NCBI GenBank assembly: GCA_015680685.1
Contig: MNCI01036208.1
Location: forward strand, 555,284-619,283
DNA length: 64,000 nt
DNA from: Gnetum montanum
Lineage: Eukaryota; Streptophyta; Gnetopsida; Gnetales; Gnetaceae
Reading direction: 5' to 3'
The notes below the pieces were generated by a model that was not told where the DNA came from, did no database searches, and saw only the letters and a list, made by a program, of their open reading frames with translations. Every line of letters begins with the position of its first letter. Within the stretch, counting starts at the first letter, position 1. The translations under genes and the position numbers were made by a program. Of this stretch, positions 23,404 to 35,120 are shown piece after piece.

Positions 23404-25739
23404 CAAACTTTGGGAAAATGTAGAAAGCAAAAAATATTTTTTATTTGAATAGTATTTGGGAGGCCTTAATTTAAAGGCAACTTATTTATCTATTGTTATT
23501 CCTCATTAGTTATGATGCACAATTAGTATAGCATGAATGGGATCTCATCATTTGAAAGTTAAATAAGTAGATGACCAAAAATTTCTCATGGAAAACGAAT
23601 ATGCTAACTATGCAATACAAATAGTATTGAAGATGAATACCACATTTTCTTGCATTGGAGCACATTAAACAAAGATGGAATATTGCAATTGTAAATTTGG
23701 TTGAATTGTTTCAAAAAATTACCAAGAATACTTGGTAATTTTCTTAATTATGTTTACAAATCTCATAGCATATATATTTCTACTATCCAATAAATCCAAA
23801 GGGTTTGCAGACAATAAAATTTCAGTTTTAGTTTCACTTTTATAACTTAGTATTGCCCACCATTATTGAACCTATAACTTGGAGTTTCCAAATCAAAAAT
23901 CAATAGTCTTACCATTGTCTTTTTTTAGGGGAATTTTTGTACTGGATATTTAGAATGCTTGAGTGTTGGAACCTGAAATAATGCTTACCAACATTAGCCC
24001 CAAGAAATATAGTCTAATTAAACTTTATAATTTAGTATTACCCACTAGAATGTAGCTTGGAGTTTCTAAATCAAAAGTCTTACCACCAAGTGAACACCTT
24101 ATTTGTAGGCTACATACTTATAAATAGCTTCAACTTCCAAAAGCATCATCTCTACTTCATTAAAAATTAAACCTATGACTTGAACATCCAAATCAAGACT
24201 CTTATTAATGGAACGGTGAAAGATACTTTCCCTTGACTTAAGATCAGCTTTACTTAAATTCTTTTGGCTGAATTCAAAATTAATGTTTGCTGATAAAATT
24301 AAGAATGAACTTCAAACCTCTTGAGATAAAAGAAGAGAGTTACGGTTAATGTAACAGGTTTTGGATGAAACTTGGTAAATATTTTCCAATTACATTCTTG
24401 GTTGGTAATTTTTTGACGGGTCAGCCGTGCCCGGAAGTGGCCGGGGGCAGTCGTGATTTAAGCATCAAGCTCAGGCAGCATTGAATGAAAATTCAGAGAT
24501 CCAATGCAGTTAATTTTTTTCAAAAAAAAAAAATTTTGAAAACTTAAAGAGTTAAGGCGATTTACTTTTGTAGACTGAGTCCAAACATAGAATAAATAAC
24601 AAGTTGACCCGGTTATTCTAACTTTAATAGCTACCACATACTCATTATTAGTGTATTGATTTTTTCATATCTTTATATTTCATGAAAACGTTTGCCCTGT
24701 GAATCTGCATTTCATTTGATTTCAAAATTATACATTCACTCTATGAGTAATCTTTTGGCCATCTTTCAAATAAAGGCAAAAATTTAGAGAATGATCCTTC
24801 TGTACCATCAGCTTTATATGCGTCTCCATTACCAGTGCTCATGAAATTTACACCTTAATTAAGTTGTGACACAGTGGATAGCAAGGAACACATGGCTCGA
24901 AACTTGGCGGAGAAGACAAGTCGCTGAGCTTTTGCAGATCTTCTGACAGTGATTTGTACAATGTTGTATGTGGTTTTGTACATTGAGGATGGTGTTTGCA
25001 ACTTTGGAGTTTGGAAACAATGGAGAGCAAGAGCAAGTGAGGAGTTGGTGGATCTCATATGAAAATGGAGGGTTGCTAAATTCTCTGATTAAAAAAATGC
25101 TAAAATGTTCGGGAATCAGGGTTGCTAAATCCTTGTATGGTATATATTGCAAATATTCTTATACTTCGTGGAGCGTACTTAGATTAAACATTGGATGGAC
25201 AAGAAGCCAAATATGGAGAAAGAGAATTGTTAAAACCCCAGGAAAACCAACGCGACATTTCCCATCATGAGAACAATGATGGAGCATGATTGATCTTATT
25301 CAGATCCAAGCCAACTTTACTGGAATGAAGTGTTACAGGACAATGCAAAGATGGGAGCAAGGGGCTGCACTATGCAGAAGTGACATTATTAAGGATGCAA
25401 TAAATATGATAAGAGAGAAGGTACTAACACGTCAAAATTTCCCACGATGAAGTATTTATAATGGATGTCGCCATGGGCATCTTGGACACTTTAGAATGGA
25501 ATTTTTTATGCACTGCTTTTTTGAAATCATGGCAGCATTCAGAAACAAAAGGGAAAGTTATGATGGTTTCTATATACTTGGTGTCAGCCTCTGTTTTCCT
25601 TTCAGTATAAGATATTTACCTGGAACAATAATGATTTTTTATTTTTATATTTTAAAAAAGAGCGGAAAGAATTAGACTTGTCCGTAAGGGAAACTGAAAT
25701 ATTCTCCCAATGCTACTACTGCTTCTGAATCGGTCTTAT
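23404..25739. other. intergenic; imperfect direct repeats, no gene recognised
   Basis: An imperfect direct repeat of about 70 bp occurs at about 23,840-23,915 and 24,025-24,095 (TATAACTTAGTATTGCCCAC versus TATAATTTAGTATTACCCAC), with a weaker third copy near 24,165. A short GC-rich patch lies at 24,414-24,455. Overlapping open frames of 60-100 codons on both strands at 24,850-25,270 have no domain I recognise; none is supported over the others. Confidence 0.4.
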
Positions 25740-27140
25740 ATTTGTGTTGTTGCTGGGGATTTTTGTAGTAACGTTCAGTGNTCCAGATGATGTTCAGTAC
25801 AGTGGAGAATTCCGGAAATGGTTGGAAAAGGTACACTCCTGCTTTGTTTGGGATGCGATTCCTTGTTTGTGCTTTTCAATTCATTGCTTCAGAATTTGCT
25901 CTGGGTTGCATCACTGAGCTCTCTTTCCTTCAGAATTTGTTTTGTTTATTGAATATTTAAGGTAACTTCGTTTGTTTGGTAATAATTTTGTCTTAAAAAA
26001 GAAGTTAGGAAACATTGTGAATTCAATAGGAAGAGATGATTTCAATCAGCAGTTTTGAGTCTTTTGACTATCATCGCTATACTGACTGACCGTCCTTTTT
26101 AATTTATTTATAATTTTAGTTTTCCTTTGATTTCACCCTTTTCCGATCATCTGATTTTTTCTGGTCTGTGATCCATGCTGCTGTGGTAAAAAGATGCCGG
26201 ATTACAGCGTGCCTAATTGTAACACCTTGCCCCCGTTTATTTTTTCATATTTGGTATGCATGAGTCTGTTAAGCGGTAAAAAAGAAAAAAAAATTTCTAA
26301 CATTTATTGGAGAATCGTCCACCAGTGGTTCTTTTAAAAAAACCATAAACGGGATAATTTGTAAGTTGGAAATTATTGGTATGTGCCAAGTTCGCAGACG
26401 AAGTTAATCTCTCTCGTTTATGTTGTACCAGGAAAGTAAAATAGAGGTCTTTCTGTAATCCATATCTTTAACATCCTAAAAGGTGGGAGGATAATAGGAA
26501 ATGAGTTTTTTTCTGGCATCAACGTTCAGGTGGTGCATTGAATGGGTAAGTTATCCGCTATGTGATTATTAGATTTCCTAACTTTCCAATTTTCAATCAT
26601 TTTTAATGCAACTACAATGACTTAAAAGAAAATCATTAAACTACAAATTCTTCAGCTTGGAGCATGTTTGATTTTTGATTAAAAATTCTTCAGCTTGGAC
26701 CATGTTTGATTTTTGATTTTGCAGCTTCAAGCATGTTGTCCTGTTCTGGATGACATCATAGACAATTCCAAAAAGGACAGCCTTGGTTTAGATTATCCAA
26801 TGTAAGTGTCTAGGCACTATTTTCTCATGAATTCTGTCACAATTAATTTCTGTTATATATCACATGCCGAGAACTTACCCATGCAATTTTTACCTTAGGC
26901 TCATCAATTTTTCATCCTTATAGAGATATCGGTAACGTTTGACTGCGTTAAAAAAATGTCTCTCTCTACCTTTAGAGTTAGAAAGAGGGCTACTAGACAT
27001 ATAATTAGGTTGACTTAGATGCATATTAAATTGTGCTTAGGCCAGTATCTTCATTACCAAATAAAAAAAAGCAAGTAGTTAATGAAGGTTTGATTCCAAC
27101 CATTGCCAACCTTAATTCCCTAAATGATTTTGGGCAACCC
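25740..27140 (+). pseudogene. Truncated duplicate of the FPS-like gene (exons 1-4 and introns)
   Basis: Four exon-like segments match the FPS-like gene at 58.6-59.7 kb in order. End of exon 1 to 25830 (GGAAATGGTTGGAAAAG then GT). Exon 2 at 26194-26218 (MPDYSVPN, donor kept). Exon 3 at 26432-26545 (in-frame stops; CISTFRWCIEW-like end). Exon 4 at 26725-26801 (LQACCPVLDDIIDNS, then a 10-base loss removes the TRR part of TRRGQPCW). Introns match too: TTCAATCAGCAGTTTTGAGT occurs at about 26,041 and 58,959, and the block AAGTAGTTAATGAA at about 27,075 matches 60,510 in intron 4. It is therefore a genomic duplication, not a retrocopy. Homology ends shortly before element A. A lone N sits in exon 1 (25781). 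The Cys-Cys pair before the first Asp-rich motif is shared. Confidence 0.85.
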
Positions 27141-27278
27141 TTAATGGAGTGTCTTCCTCAAAACACACTCTTTGTTCTCCAACACTTGTTAATGCCATAG
27201 GATATTACAATAAGGCAATATCATCATTATCTATGCCTTGCCCCAACTACAAAGAGGCTAAGTTTAATATTGAATTAC

Positions 27279-28068
27279 TGATGAACCATGATATCGCATA
27301 TGCAATATCACATACACGATATCATGTCTTGCCTCATCTTCTATAAACAAGAGGCAGTGCCCTTGGTTCTGACACAATTAGATTTAGACCCTTAGCCAAA
27401 CTCTTGCAATTTTGTCATTCCAAAGTTAGAATTATTTCTGTGTGCCCACAGTAGGAGTCATAGAGTGAACGGATCTTTATTCGAGCAATTTGTACTTGAG
27501 CACAATTTTGTGTACAGTAATAAAAACAAACTTTATGATAAACCTTGTAGCATACAGATTAAGCTAATTAGTAATTAATGATTGTTTAACCCTTTCCTAG
27601 TTAATTAATATCTCTCTCAACCTTCAACCTCTTTAGTTAAATACACTTAGTATGACCGCTTCGAGCATGCATGTAGCACTTGGTAACCTAGTAACGATTA
27701 GCGTTTGGTAACCCTAGCAGCATTGCACTGGTTTAGGATGTGTACAGCAAGTGGGAATGGATACTGGTGTTAGGAACATTTAGAAACTAGTTAATGAATA
27801 GTTAATGTAAGTTAGCCACTTAGTTCTCTTTTCCTTCCTTTATTAGCAGAAGACATAAAAAATACAAAAGCTAAAAAAAATCATATACCTCAAGCTTGCT
27901 TAACCATACAACCGTGACAATACAAGTAAGTTTGGGAAGACAACGATTGATTAACCCTGAGTGTTCCATTAAGGCGCATAAGCACTTGGTCCTTGGAGTT
28001 CGACTAGATCATGCATGAAACGCTCGTATTCATATGGTTGAGTGTAAGGGTATTCTTGCCACTCATCA
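27279..28068 (+). repeat. Element A 5' LTR
   Basis: A 790-bp LTR, TGATGAACCATGATATC to CACTCATCA. U3 starts with a GATATC/AATATC array (27,290-27,330) ending about 10 bp before the TATA segment TTCTATAAACAAGAGGC (about 27,340). Confidence 0.9.
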
Positions 28069-28088
28069 TTGACACCGTTGCCGAGGAC
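28069..28088 (+). promoter_or_regulatory. Element A primer-binding site
   Basis: TTGACACCGTTGCCGAGGAC directly follows the 5' LTR. It is close to the tRNA-Asp-complementary Athila-type site. Confidence 0.75.
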
Positions 28089-28212
28089 CTAGTTGTTTTT
28101 GCGCTACGTAGAACATAGGAAATCATTCATATCATTGAAACGTTAGAACGAAGCCTTAGCGTTAATCAAAGAAAAACAAGCCAACAGTACATTGCACACC
28201 GAACAAAACTAG

Positions 28213-30470
28213 ATGTCTTCTTTTTCGCATAAGAGCACTTCACCGCCTAGGACTAATGCAAGAGGCAGTTGGTGGCATAATACACATAACTAGGATCCAC
28301 TAGTTCCTCAACAGTTTTGTGTGGTATATACTCATCCTGATGAGTATGTACCCGATTTCACCTTTGTTCTCCACCAAGACAAACAACTTCGTTGGAGAGA
28401 CTTGGAGGGTAACATAGTGTTGCCTCTAGACCGATCAGTTCCCAACATGCTCCTTCGTGCTCTCACACGAATAGGCATGTTGCTTTTATAAGCAGAATAC
28501 GTTGCATGCAATCTGAATCAAGAGACTATCATCCCACAGAAGCGCAACATCAAAGGGACTTGCAACAGGAGAGATACCATACATCTTTGAAGGGTAAATG
28601 GCCCAATGATGCTCTGCATGTTTTGAGAGAAATTGAGGATGGTGAACCTGCCTCAATAGATTTCCCACGAAATGATGTTCCTCCTCCTGACATTAGTCAG
28701 GGGGTGGTGTATCAGAACCTCCACTCCACTATTCACAACCTTGGTTCTATTACCCACAAACATGAAGTGTTCAACAAAGGAACACAAACACACGATAAGG
28801 GTGGACATTCTGTTCGTGATCACAATCGAGGCCAAGACCATCAAAGAGAAGGTAGAAAACACTGTCATGGTGATGGTTCTTCTTCTTCTTCAACTTCATT
28901 GTCATCTTCACCCTCTCCTTTAGTGTCCGGACGCAGTCGTAGAGAAACCAATTGTGAGGATAAGGGAAAACAAAGTGAAAGTCATCAACGAGATAGTCAA
29001 GAACAAGGACGAGGGCACTCTAAAGAATCAAGACATAGAAGAAGGGAGAGTAGGGAACTGCATAGACACCATAGACACTATGAACGAGACTATCACGAAG
29101 AACCCCTACTCGCAACTAGAAGCATGCTAGATATAACGGAGGCCATAAGAGTTCCAACAAGGCACCAAAAGGATAGTAGGATCAAGAGGTTAGACATGAA
29201 CAACATCCCATGATTTGAAGGAGGATACAATGCTGATCCTCACAATCATTTACAAGCATTCCATGATGCAAGTGCCTTGCAAAACATAGAAAATGAATAC
29301 CAAAAACTAAAGTTGTTCCCAAGGACACTAGTGAAAGAAGCTGAAAGCTGGTACTAGTCCTTAGAACTGGAATCCATTCGAAGGTGGAGTACAATGTTAG
29401 AACTGTTCAATGATAAGTACCAAATGTACTCCCGAGTGTCTAACTTGCGAAAGCAAATCCAAGGATGGAAGCAATGAAATCATGAACCCTTGGATGCTGC
29501 CATGGGCCACTATTACGCATTGTTACATCATTGCCCTGGCCATGGTTATTCGCAGCGGGATCATTGCCCTTTGGGATGTATGCCCAAGAAAGGTTATCAA
29601 AGCCTAGGTCTCATCAAATTCATAGACTTCTAGGGAAAGTTGCCAAAGAAGAAGGTGAGCTATAAAAGAGAGAAAGTGTAGAAGAATATAACCGAGATCC
29701 TTTCCTCTGAAAAAGGGAAGTTAGATTTTTTGAGGAGGAAGAAGAGTCACCACTCGAAGAGATGGTGAATAAGAAAACTTTGCCTCTCCAAAAGTTAACA
29801 TCAGAAGTATCGGCAAAGGTTGACCAAATGTGGAACTCCCTGGATAGTAGGTTTGAAACTGTTCTTAAAATTGTAGAGGAGTCTAGGGAGCGAGGTAGTG
29901 ACCGTGACAAAAAGAAAAAGAGAGAAGTGGAAAATGCACATAACAAGGGTAAGGGAAAAATGGCCATCACAGAAGAGGTTGTAGATTCAGACACAAACAA
30001 TGATAGTGGATGCAAGATATGCCAATATGACCATCCTAAGGGATGTTATCCAGTGATCTCACATCTACAAGAGTCTGGGGTGTATGCACTCAACCCACAA
30101 CTAAATAAATGGCAAGCACCCCGACGGTTACCTTATCCCCAAAGTAACCCAAGGAAATTCCACCAACCTTCAACATATTATCCAAGTGGAACTCCACCAT
30201 AGCCCATTGAGCAACATCAACAATGGCAACACCCACAGTCATGGGGGATGCCACCACCAAGGCAAAAATACCCATACCAGCAACCTGACCCATATGGCTA
30301 CTATGTGCACCACAACATCACTACCAAGACCATGAGTATTATAGAACTCCTTCTCCTAGGGGAGATAACCCACAAATATGCCATCCTTCAAATCCATCCA
30401 TAGCTCTCACACCAATAACTACATTACCACCTGCTCTAGCAATGCAAGGGAAACTCCCTACTCAACCGTA
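28213..30470 (+). pseudogene. Element A gag (degenerate)
   Basis: Begins MSSFSHKST at 28213. The N-terminal domain (28,213-28,490, with VYTHPDEYVPDFTF and HQDKQLRWRDLEGN) is conserved in A, C and D. The long open part 28506-29213 (235 codons) holds a Ser run (GDGSSSSSTSLSSSPSP) and a strongly Arg/Ser/Glu/His-rich stretch (HSKESRHRRRESRELHRHHR). After a stop comes the gag core (FEGGYNADPHNHLQAFHDA, ESWY, LFNDKYQMYSRVSNLRKQIQG, ALLHHCPGHGYSQRD; about 29,214-29,570). The charged region 29762-30202 ends with CKICQYDHPKGC, a short Cys/His motif, followed by a Pro/Gln/Tyr-rich tail. At least four stops. Confidence 0.8.
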
Positions 30471-30479
30471 GCAACGCAA

Positions 30480-31640
30480 TGCCACAAGGGCTGTAAATCC
30501 TCAACCCACTATTGGTTTTGACAACCATATGAAAAAAAGCCCTTTCTTTAGAACCAACAGTCCAACCAAGCCCTTACAACCACAAGCGGTTGAACCTCTG
30601 AACACCTCCCCATCAAATAAAGCTTCAAAGCTCCCTTTGAACTAAACACCGAGCTCAATGCATACGATTATGTTAACACATGTCATTACTGACTAAATCA
30701 AGGTTGGCCACCTTCCTAGGATATTCTCTAATCCTAGAAGCCCTCTAATCTATCTCCAAATCACTAGGAATGAGCCATGCAAAGCTCTTCTGGATTCAGG
30801 TTTTGGAGTCAACTTAATATTGCAAGAAATGTACAAAGCCTAGAACTTGCCTCCATCAAAGAAGAGCAATATTTGCCTAGAGCTGGCCAACTAGTCCATC
30901 ACTGTTCCCTTGGGATTGGTGGAGGACATCATCACCACTGTGTGTGGGTGGTCATACCTAGCTGATTTCGTAGTGATACAAGTGAATAATAGTAAAGGAC
31001 ACTTCCCAATAATAATGGGAATAATGGGAAGGGCATGGCTAAGTACTATAGACGCATGCCTAGGAATTTGTGATCTTTCCCTAGAAATATCTAAGGAGAA
31101 CACTTTTGGAAAGATCGAGAAAAAGAAGGTTCTATGCATCGCATACAGTGATACAGGGTGCAATTGCATGCAGAGATCATGGGTTGTGCAAAGTTTAGCA
31201 TTGCCTGCATGCAACCGGTGTGTACAAAACATTAACATACAAAAGTGCCTGTATATAGTAGCCACACAACAAGAAGACACCTAGTGGTTGATAGCTGATC
31301 AAGCGAACAACTCACTAATGTGTATGGAACTAACTGAGGGAATAACTTGCACTTACATCAAAAGCATAAACGCACTAGAGCAAGTCCGCTACTAACTTCC
31401 AAGCCTTAACCTTGAAAAAATCAACTGGGGGAAGTTGGAAATTCCTAAAAAATTCAAATAAGAGCCCCTAAAATTAAAACCATTGCCCACTGTTCTAGAA
31501 TATATGATTCTTGAAAATGAAAAACTAGTAATCATCAACGTAAGACTTGCTTCGAAACAAAAAGGAAGACTACTGAAAGTAATAAACAAGTCGTCAAAAG
31601 CCTTTGCTTGGTCATATCCCAAATTAAATGGAATAGATCC
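30480..31640 (+). pseudogene. Element A aspartic protease and linker
   Basis: Active-site region LLDSGFGVNLILQEMYKA at about 30,787-30,840 (DSG kept, the following Ser replaced by Phe). The second half is in the open frame 30910-31284 (GLVEDIITTVCGWSYLADFVV, MGRAWLSTIDACLGI). A six-base repeat duplicates IMG (about 31,011-31,030). The linker to RT (NINIQKCLY, SLNLEKINWGKLEIP) follows. Stops in between. Confidence 0.8.
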
Positions 31641-33097
31641 TAGGATATGCTAGCATAGGATTTACACTGACCCCTCCTTGAAACCTTGAAAACAACCGTA
31701 AAGGCAATTGAACCCAAAATTGAAGCAAGTAGTAAAAGAAGAAATAGAATAGCTTTTTATGGCTAGGTTCATATATCCCATTGCTGATAGCGAATGGGTT
31801 AGCCCTCTGGTAATCATGTATAAAAAGGGAGGCAAATGGAGGGTGTGCATAGATTTTAGGCTACTGAACATGNTAAAAAGGGAGGTAAATGGAGGGTGTG
31901 CATAGATTTTAGGCTACTGAACATGGCAACATTTAAGGATCACTTTTTGTTACCATTCGTTGACCAAGTCTTAGACACCATAGCAGAGCATTGCTATTAT
32001 AGTTTCCTGGATGGCTATAGCAGATACAACCAAATACAAATAGCCCCAGAAGACCAAGCCAAGATAACATTTACCAGTCCTTGGGGAACGTTTGCATATA
32101 AACAAATGTCTTTTGGCTTGTGTAATGCTCTTGCCACATTTCAACACCTAGTTCTAAGAATATTCCAACAACAGATAGGAAACGAAGTGGAAGTCTTTAT
32201 GGATGACTTCTCCACCTATGGAACAAGTTTTCATCAAGCCTTGTACCGATTAGAGCAAGTGCTGAAAGATGCGTAGAAACTAATCTAAGGCTCAACTGGT
32301 AGAAAATCAATTTAATGGTTCAAGAAGGCATAGTACTTGGGCATAAGGTTTCACATGTAGGAATAGAGGTAGACCCAAATAAAATTAGGGTTATCCAAGG
32401 AATCACCGATCAACTGGAAACTGTCAAAGACATTCGATCATTCTTTGGACACATTGGATACTATAAGAGATTCATTGAGAACTTCTCCAAGATTGCCAAA
32501 TCATTGGTAGAGCTAACAAAGAAGGATGTACCTTTTGAGTGGACTAGGAAATGTGAACGAGCATTCTAAACCTTGAAATGAAAGCTAGTAGAAACTCCCA
32601 TTCTACAAGCTCCTGACTGGTCCAAACCATTCCACATCATGACTGACACGTCCAATTATGCCTTAGGAGCCTTACTTATACAATTAGATGACCAAAAATG
32701 CCCTTACTACATCCATTGTGCAAGTAGAAGTATCGTCGATGCACAACTTAACTACACAAATATAGAGAAAGAATTAATGGTTGTAGTGTTTACACTAGAT
32801 AAGTTTAGGCACTATGTGTTAGGTTACAAAGTGTTCATCCACACAGATCATGGTGCAATCCAGTTCCTCATGAACAAGCCAACGATTAGCCCTTGTATTA
32901 TACAATGGCTGGTAATTCTACAGGAGTTCGATCTAACGATGATCGATCGAAAAGGCACCAAGAACATAGCTGCAGATCATTTATCTCGGTTTTGTTGGGA
33001 CAGCAAAGAGGATGAATATGTAATGTTTGATCATTTTCCTAATGAAGCCCTCTTTGCCAGTGTAGTGAATAACCAACTACCCATGAAGATGAACTAG
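31640..33097 (+). pseudogene. Element A reverse transcriptase-RNase H
   Basis: RT blocks in the open frame 31896-32276: CIDFRLLNMATFKDHF, PFVDQVLDTIA, YYSFLDGYSRYNQIQI, SPWGTFAYKQMSFGLCNALA, and EVFMDDFSTY with the catalytic Asp pair. The frame 32315-32569 continues with VLGHKVSHVGIEVDP and YYKRFIENFSKIAKSLVELT. RNase H lies in 32639-33097: DTSNYALGALLIQLDDQ, IEKELMVVVF, LGYKVFIHTDHGAI and TKNIAADHLSRF, with most catalytic acids visible. A 50-bp duplication around a lone N (31873) interrupts the RT N-terminus. Confidence 0.85.
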
Positions 33098-33925
33098 TAT
33101 AGTAGCATTCTCACCTATCTCCTTACTCAACAAACATCATAGGAGTTGGACCTTAGAAAGAAACAATAGTTTCTTCACAGAGCCAAGTACTTCATGGAGA
33201 TCAATGGACAACTTTACAAAGTGTGTCCTGATGGCTTGGTTTGATGGTGCATGCCTGATTTAGACCAACTGAGAGTTCTCCAAGATGCTCATGAGGGCCC
33301 TTGTGGGGGTCACTATGTAGGGAGACGAACAACTATTAAGATCTTGCTTGCAGGATATTACTGGCCAACAATATTCTGGGATGCTCATCAATTTGTCCAA
33401 TCTTATGAGCGCTCTCAATGTGATGGGGGAATGACTGCTAAAATGGAGGGTCCGCAACAATAAATTCAACTATTAGAACCCTTTGACATTTGGGGAATAG
33501 ACTTTATGGGGCTCATTACACCAATGTCCAATGGAAAAGCTTACATTGTAGTTGTCATAGACTATTTAAAAAAATGGGCTAAAGTAGTTATTGTTAAATA
33601 CTGCACATCATCTATAGCTGCACAATTTGTGTAATAACAAATCATAAATAGGTTTGGTGTGCCACGTGCACTTATTTTGGATAATGGAACACACTTCACA
33701 GGTGCAAATTTTTGAAAGTTAATGCAATGCTTAGGGGTTGAACATAAATTAACTACACCCTATCACCCCCAAGCTAACGAACAAGTTGAGGTCACCAACA
33801 GGAAGATCACTAAAATATTGACCAGGACAATTAGCAAGTATAGGTGAGATTGGAGCACTAAACTAAATGATGCTCTTTGGGCATACCGCTCCACTTGAAA
33901 ACTCCCTATGAGCTACTCTCCCTAT
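33098..33925 (+). pseudogene. Element A integrase, C-terminally deleted
   Basis: Zinc-binding region HEGPCGGHYVGRRTTIKILL with YERSQCDGG, where the first Cys of the CxxC is Tyr (33251-33463). Catalytic core: [21 protein letters not shown] and HPQANEQVEVTNRKI, with D, D and E positions present but several stops between. The frame stops being integrase at about 33,925, where the sequence jumps to the end of the element. Confidence 0.8.
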
Positions 33926-33964
33926 AGGAACTCGAGGATAAGTTTTCATTCAATCATGGGGGCA

Positions 33965-34782
33965 TGATGAACCATGATATCACTATGCGATATCGTGCAT
34001 GCAATATTACATCCACCACGTGATATCGCATACATGATATCACGTCCTGCCTCATCTTCTATAGATAAGAGGTGGCACCCTTGGTTTTGACATAATTAGA
34101 TTTAGACCCTTAGCGAGAATCTTGCAGTTTTTTCATTCCAGAGTTAGAATTATTTCTGTGTACCCATAGTAGGAGTCATAGAGTGACCAGATCTTTATTC
34201 AAGCAATTTGTACCTAAGCACAATTTTGTGTACGGAAATAAAGATGAACTTTATGATAAACCTTGCAGCATACAAATTAAGCTAATTAGTAATTAATGAA
34301 TGTTTAATGCTTTCCTATTTAATTAATATCTCTCTCAACCTTCAACCTCAATTAAATACACTCAGTACGACCACTTCAAGCATGCGTGTAGCACTTGGTA
34401 ACCAAGTAATGATTGGCATTTGGTAACCTCAACAATGTTGCACTGGTTCAGGATGTGTACGGCAAGTGGGAACGGATACTGGTGTTAGGAACATTTAGAA
34501 ACTAGTTAATGAATAGTTAATGTAAGTTAGCCACTTAGTTCCCTCTCCCTCTCCTTTATTAGTAGAAGACATAAAAAATACAAAAGCTATAAAAATCATA
34601 TACCTCAAACTTACTTAACCATACAATTGTGACAATACAAGTAAGTTTGGGAAGACAACGATTGATTAACCCTGAGTGTTCCATTAAGGCACATAAGCAC
34701 TTGGTCCTTTGAGTTCAACCGGATCATGCTTGAAATGCTCGTATTTGTATGGTTGAGTGTAGGGGTACCTCACCACTCATCA
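33965..34782 (+). repeat. Element A 3' LTR
   Basis: An 818-bp LTR, TGATGAACCATGATATCAC to CACTCATCA, collinear with the 5' LTR but with a longer GATATC array (33,975-34,045). The TATA segment is TTCTATAGATAAGAGG. Confidence 0.9.
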
Positions 34783-34787
34783 ATTAC

Positions 34788-35120
34788 CATGATTATTAAT
34801 ATTATATCCACAAATTCATATCTAAACCTAAGCAATAATCTCTCAACAAGGGTAAGTAGGAATAGTACATAAAAAGGCTAGTATAATGGTGAAAAATATG
34901 GTTATTAAAATTTGACTATAATAATGTTCTACATTCCTTGATCTTAGAGGTTGATGAAAATCAAGGAGTTTCTTAACCTTACTTGATTACTTGGTTTTTT
35001 ATTTTGCTTTACTTATTAAACTTATATATTTAAATTAGGTAATTAAAATATTTTAGGTAATACAAATGGAAACAAGAATTTGTCTTATCTTAGGTAACTA
35101 AAAATATGAGTTGCATTTTT
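34788..35120. other. intergenic, nothing recognised
   Basis: AT-rich DNA without coding signal or recognisable repeat. It does not continue the FPS duplicate that lies left of element A. Confidence 0.4.

Larger units (their letters stand above)
27279..34782 (+). mobile_element. Element A: Athila-like Ty3/gypsy retrotransposon with internal deletion
   Basis: Plus-strand element of 7,504 bp with both LTRs and perfect target duplications ATTAC at 27274-27278 and 34783-34787. Order: 5' LTR, primer site, gag, protease, RT, RNase H, integrase, then a deletion. At about 33,925 the integrase sequence (SYSPY) joins directly to the block next to the 3' LTR (CTCGAGGATAAG). Relative to element D this loses the C-terminal integrase and the whole 2-kb 3' non-coding region. 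Stop codons are scattered through all domains. It lies about 140 bp beyond the truncated FPS duplicate. Confidence 0.9.

Noticed and set aside
24855-25270. Overlapping frames on both strands, up to 100 codons
   Set aside because: No domain, no splice pattern, and neither strand favoured. Left as unassigned intergenic DNA.
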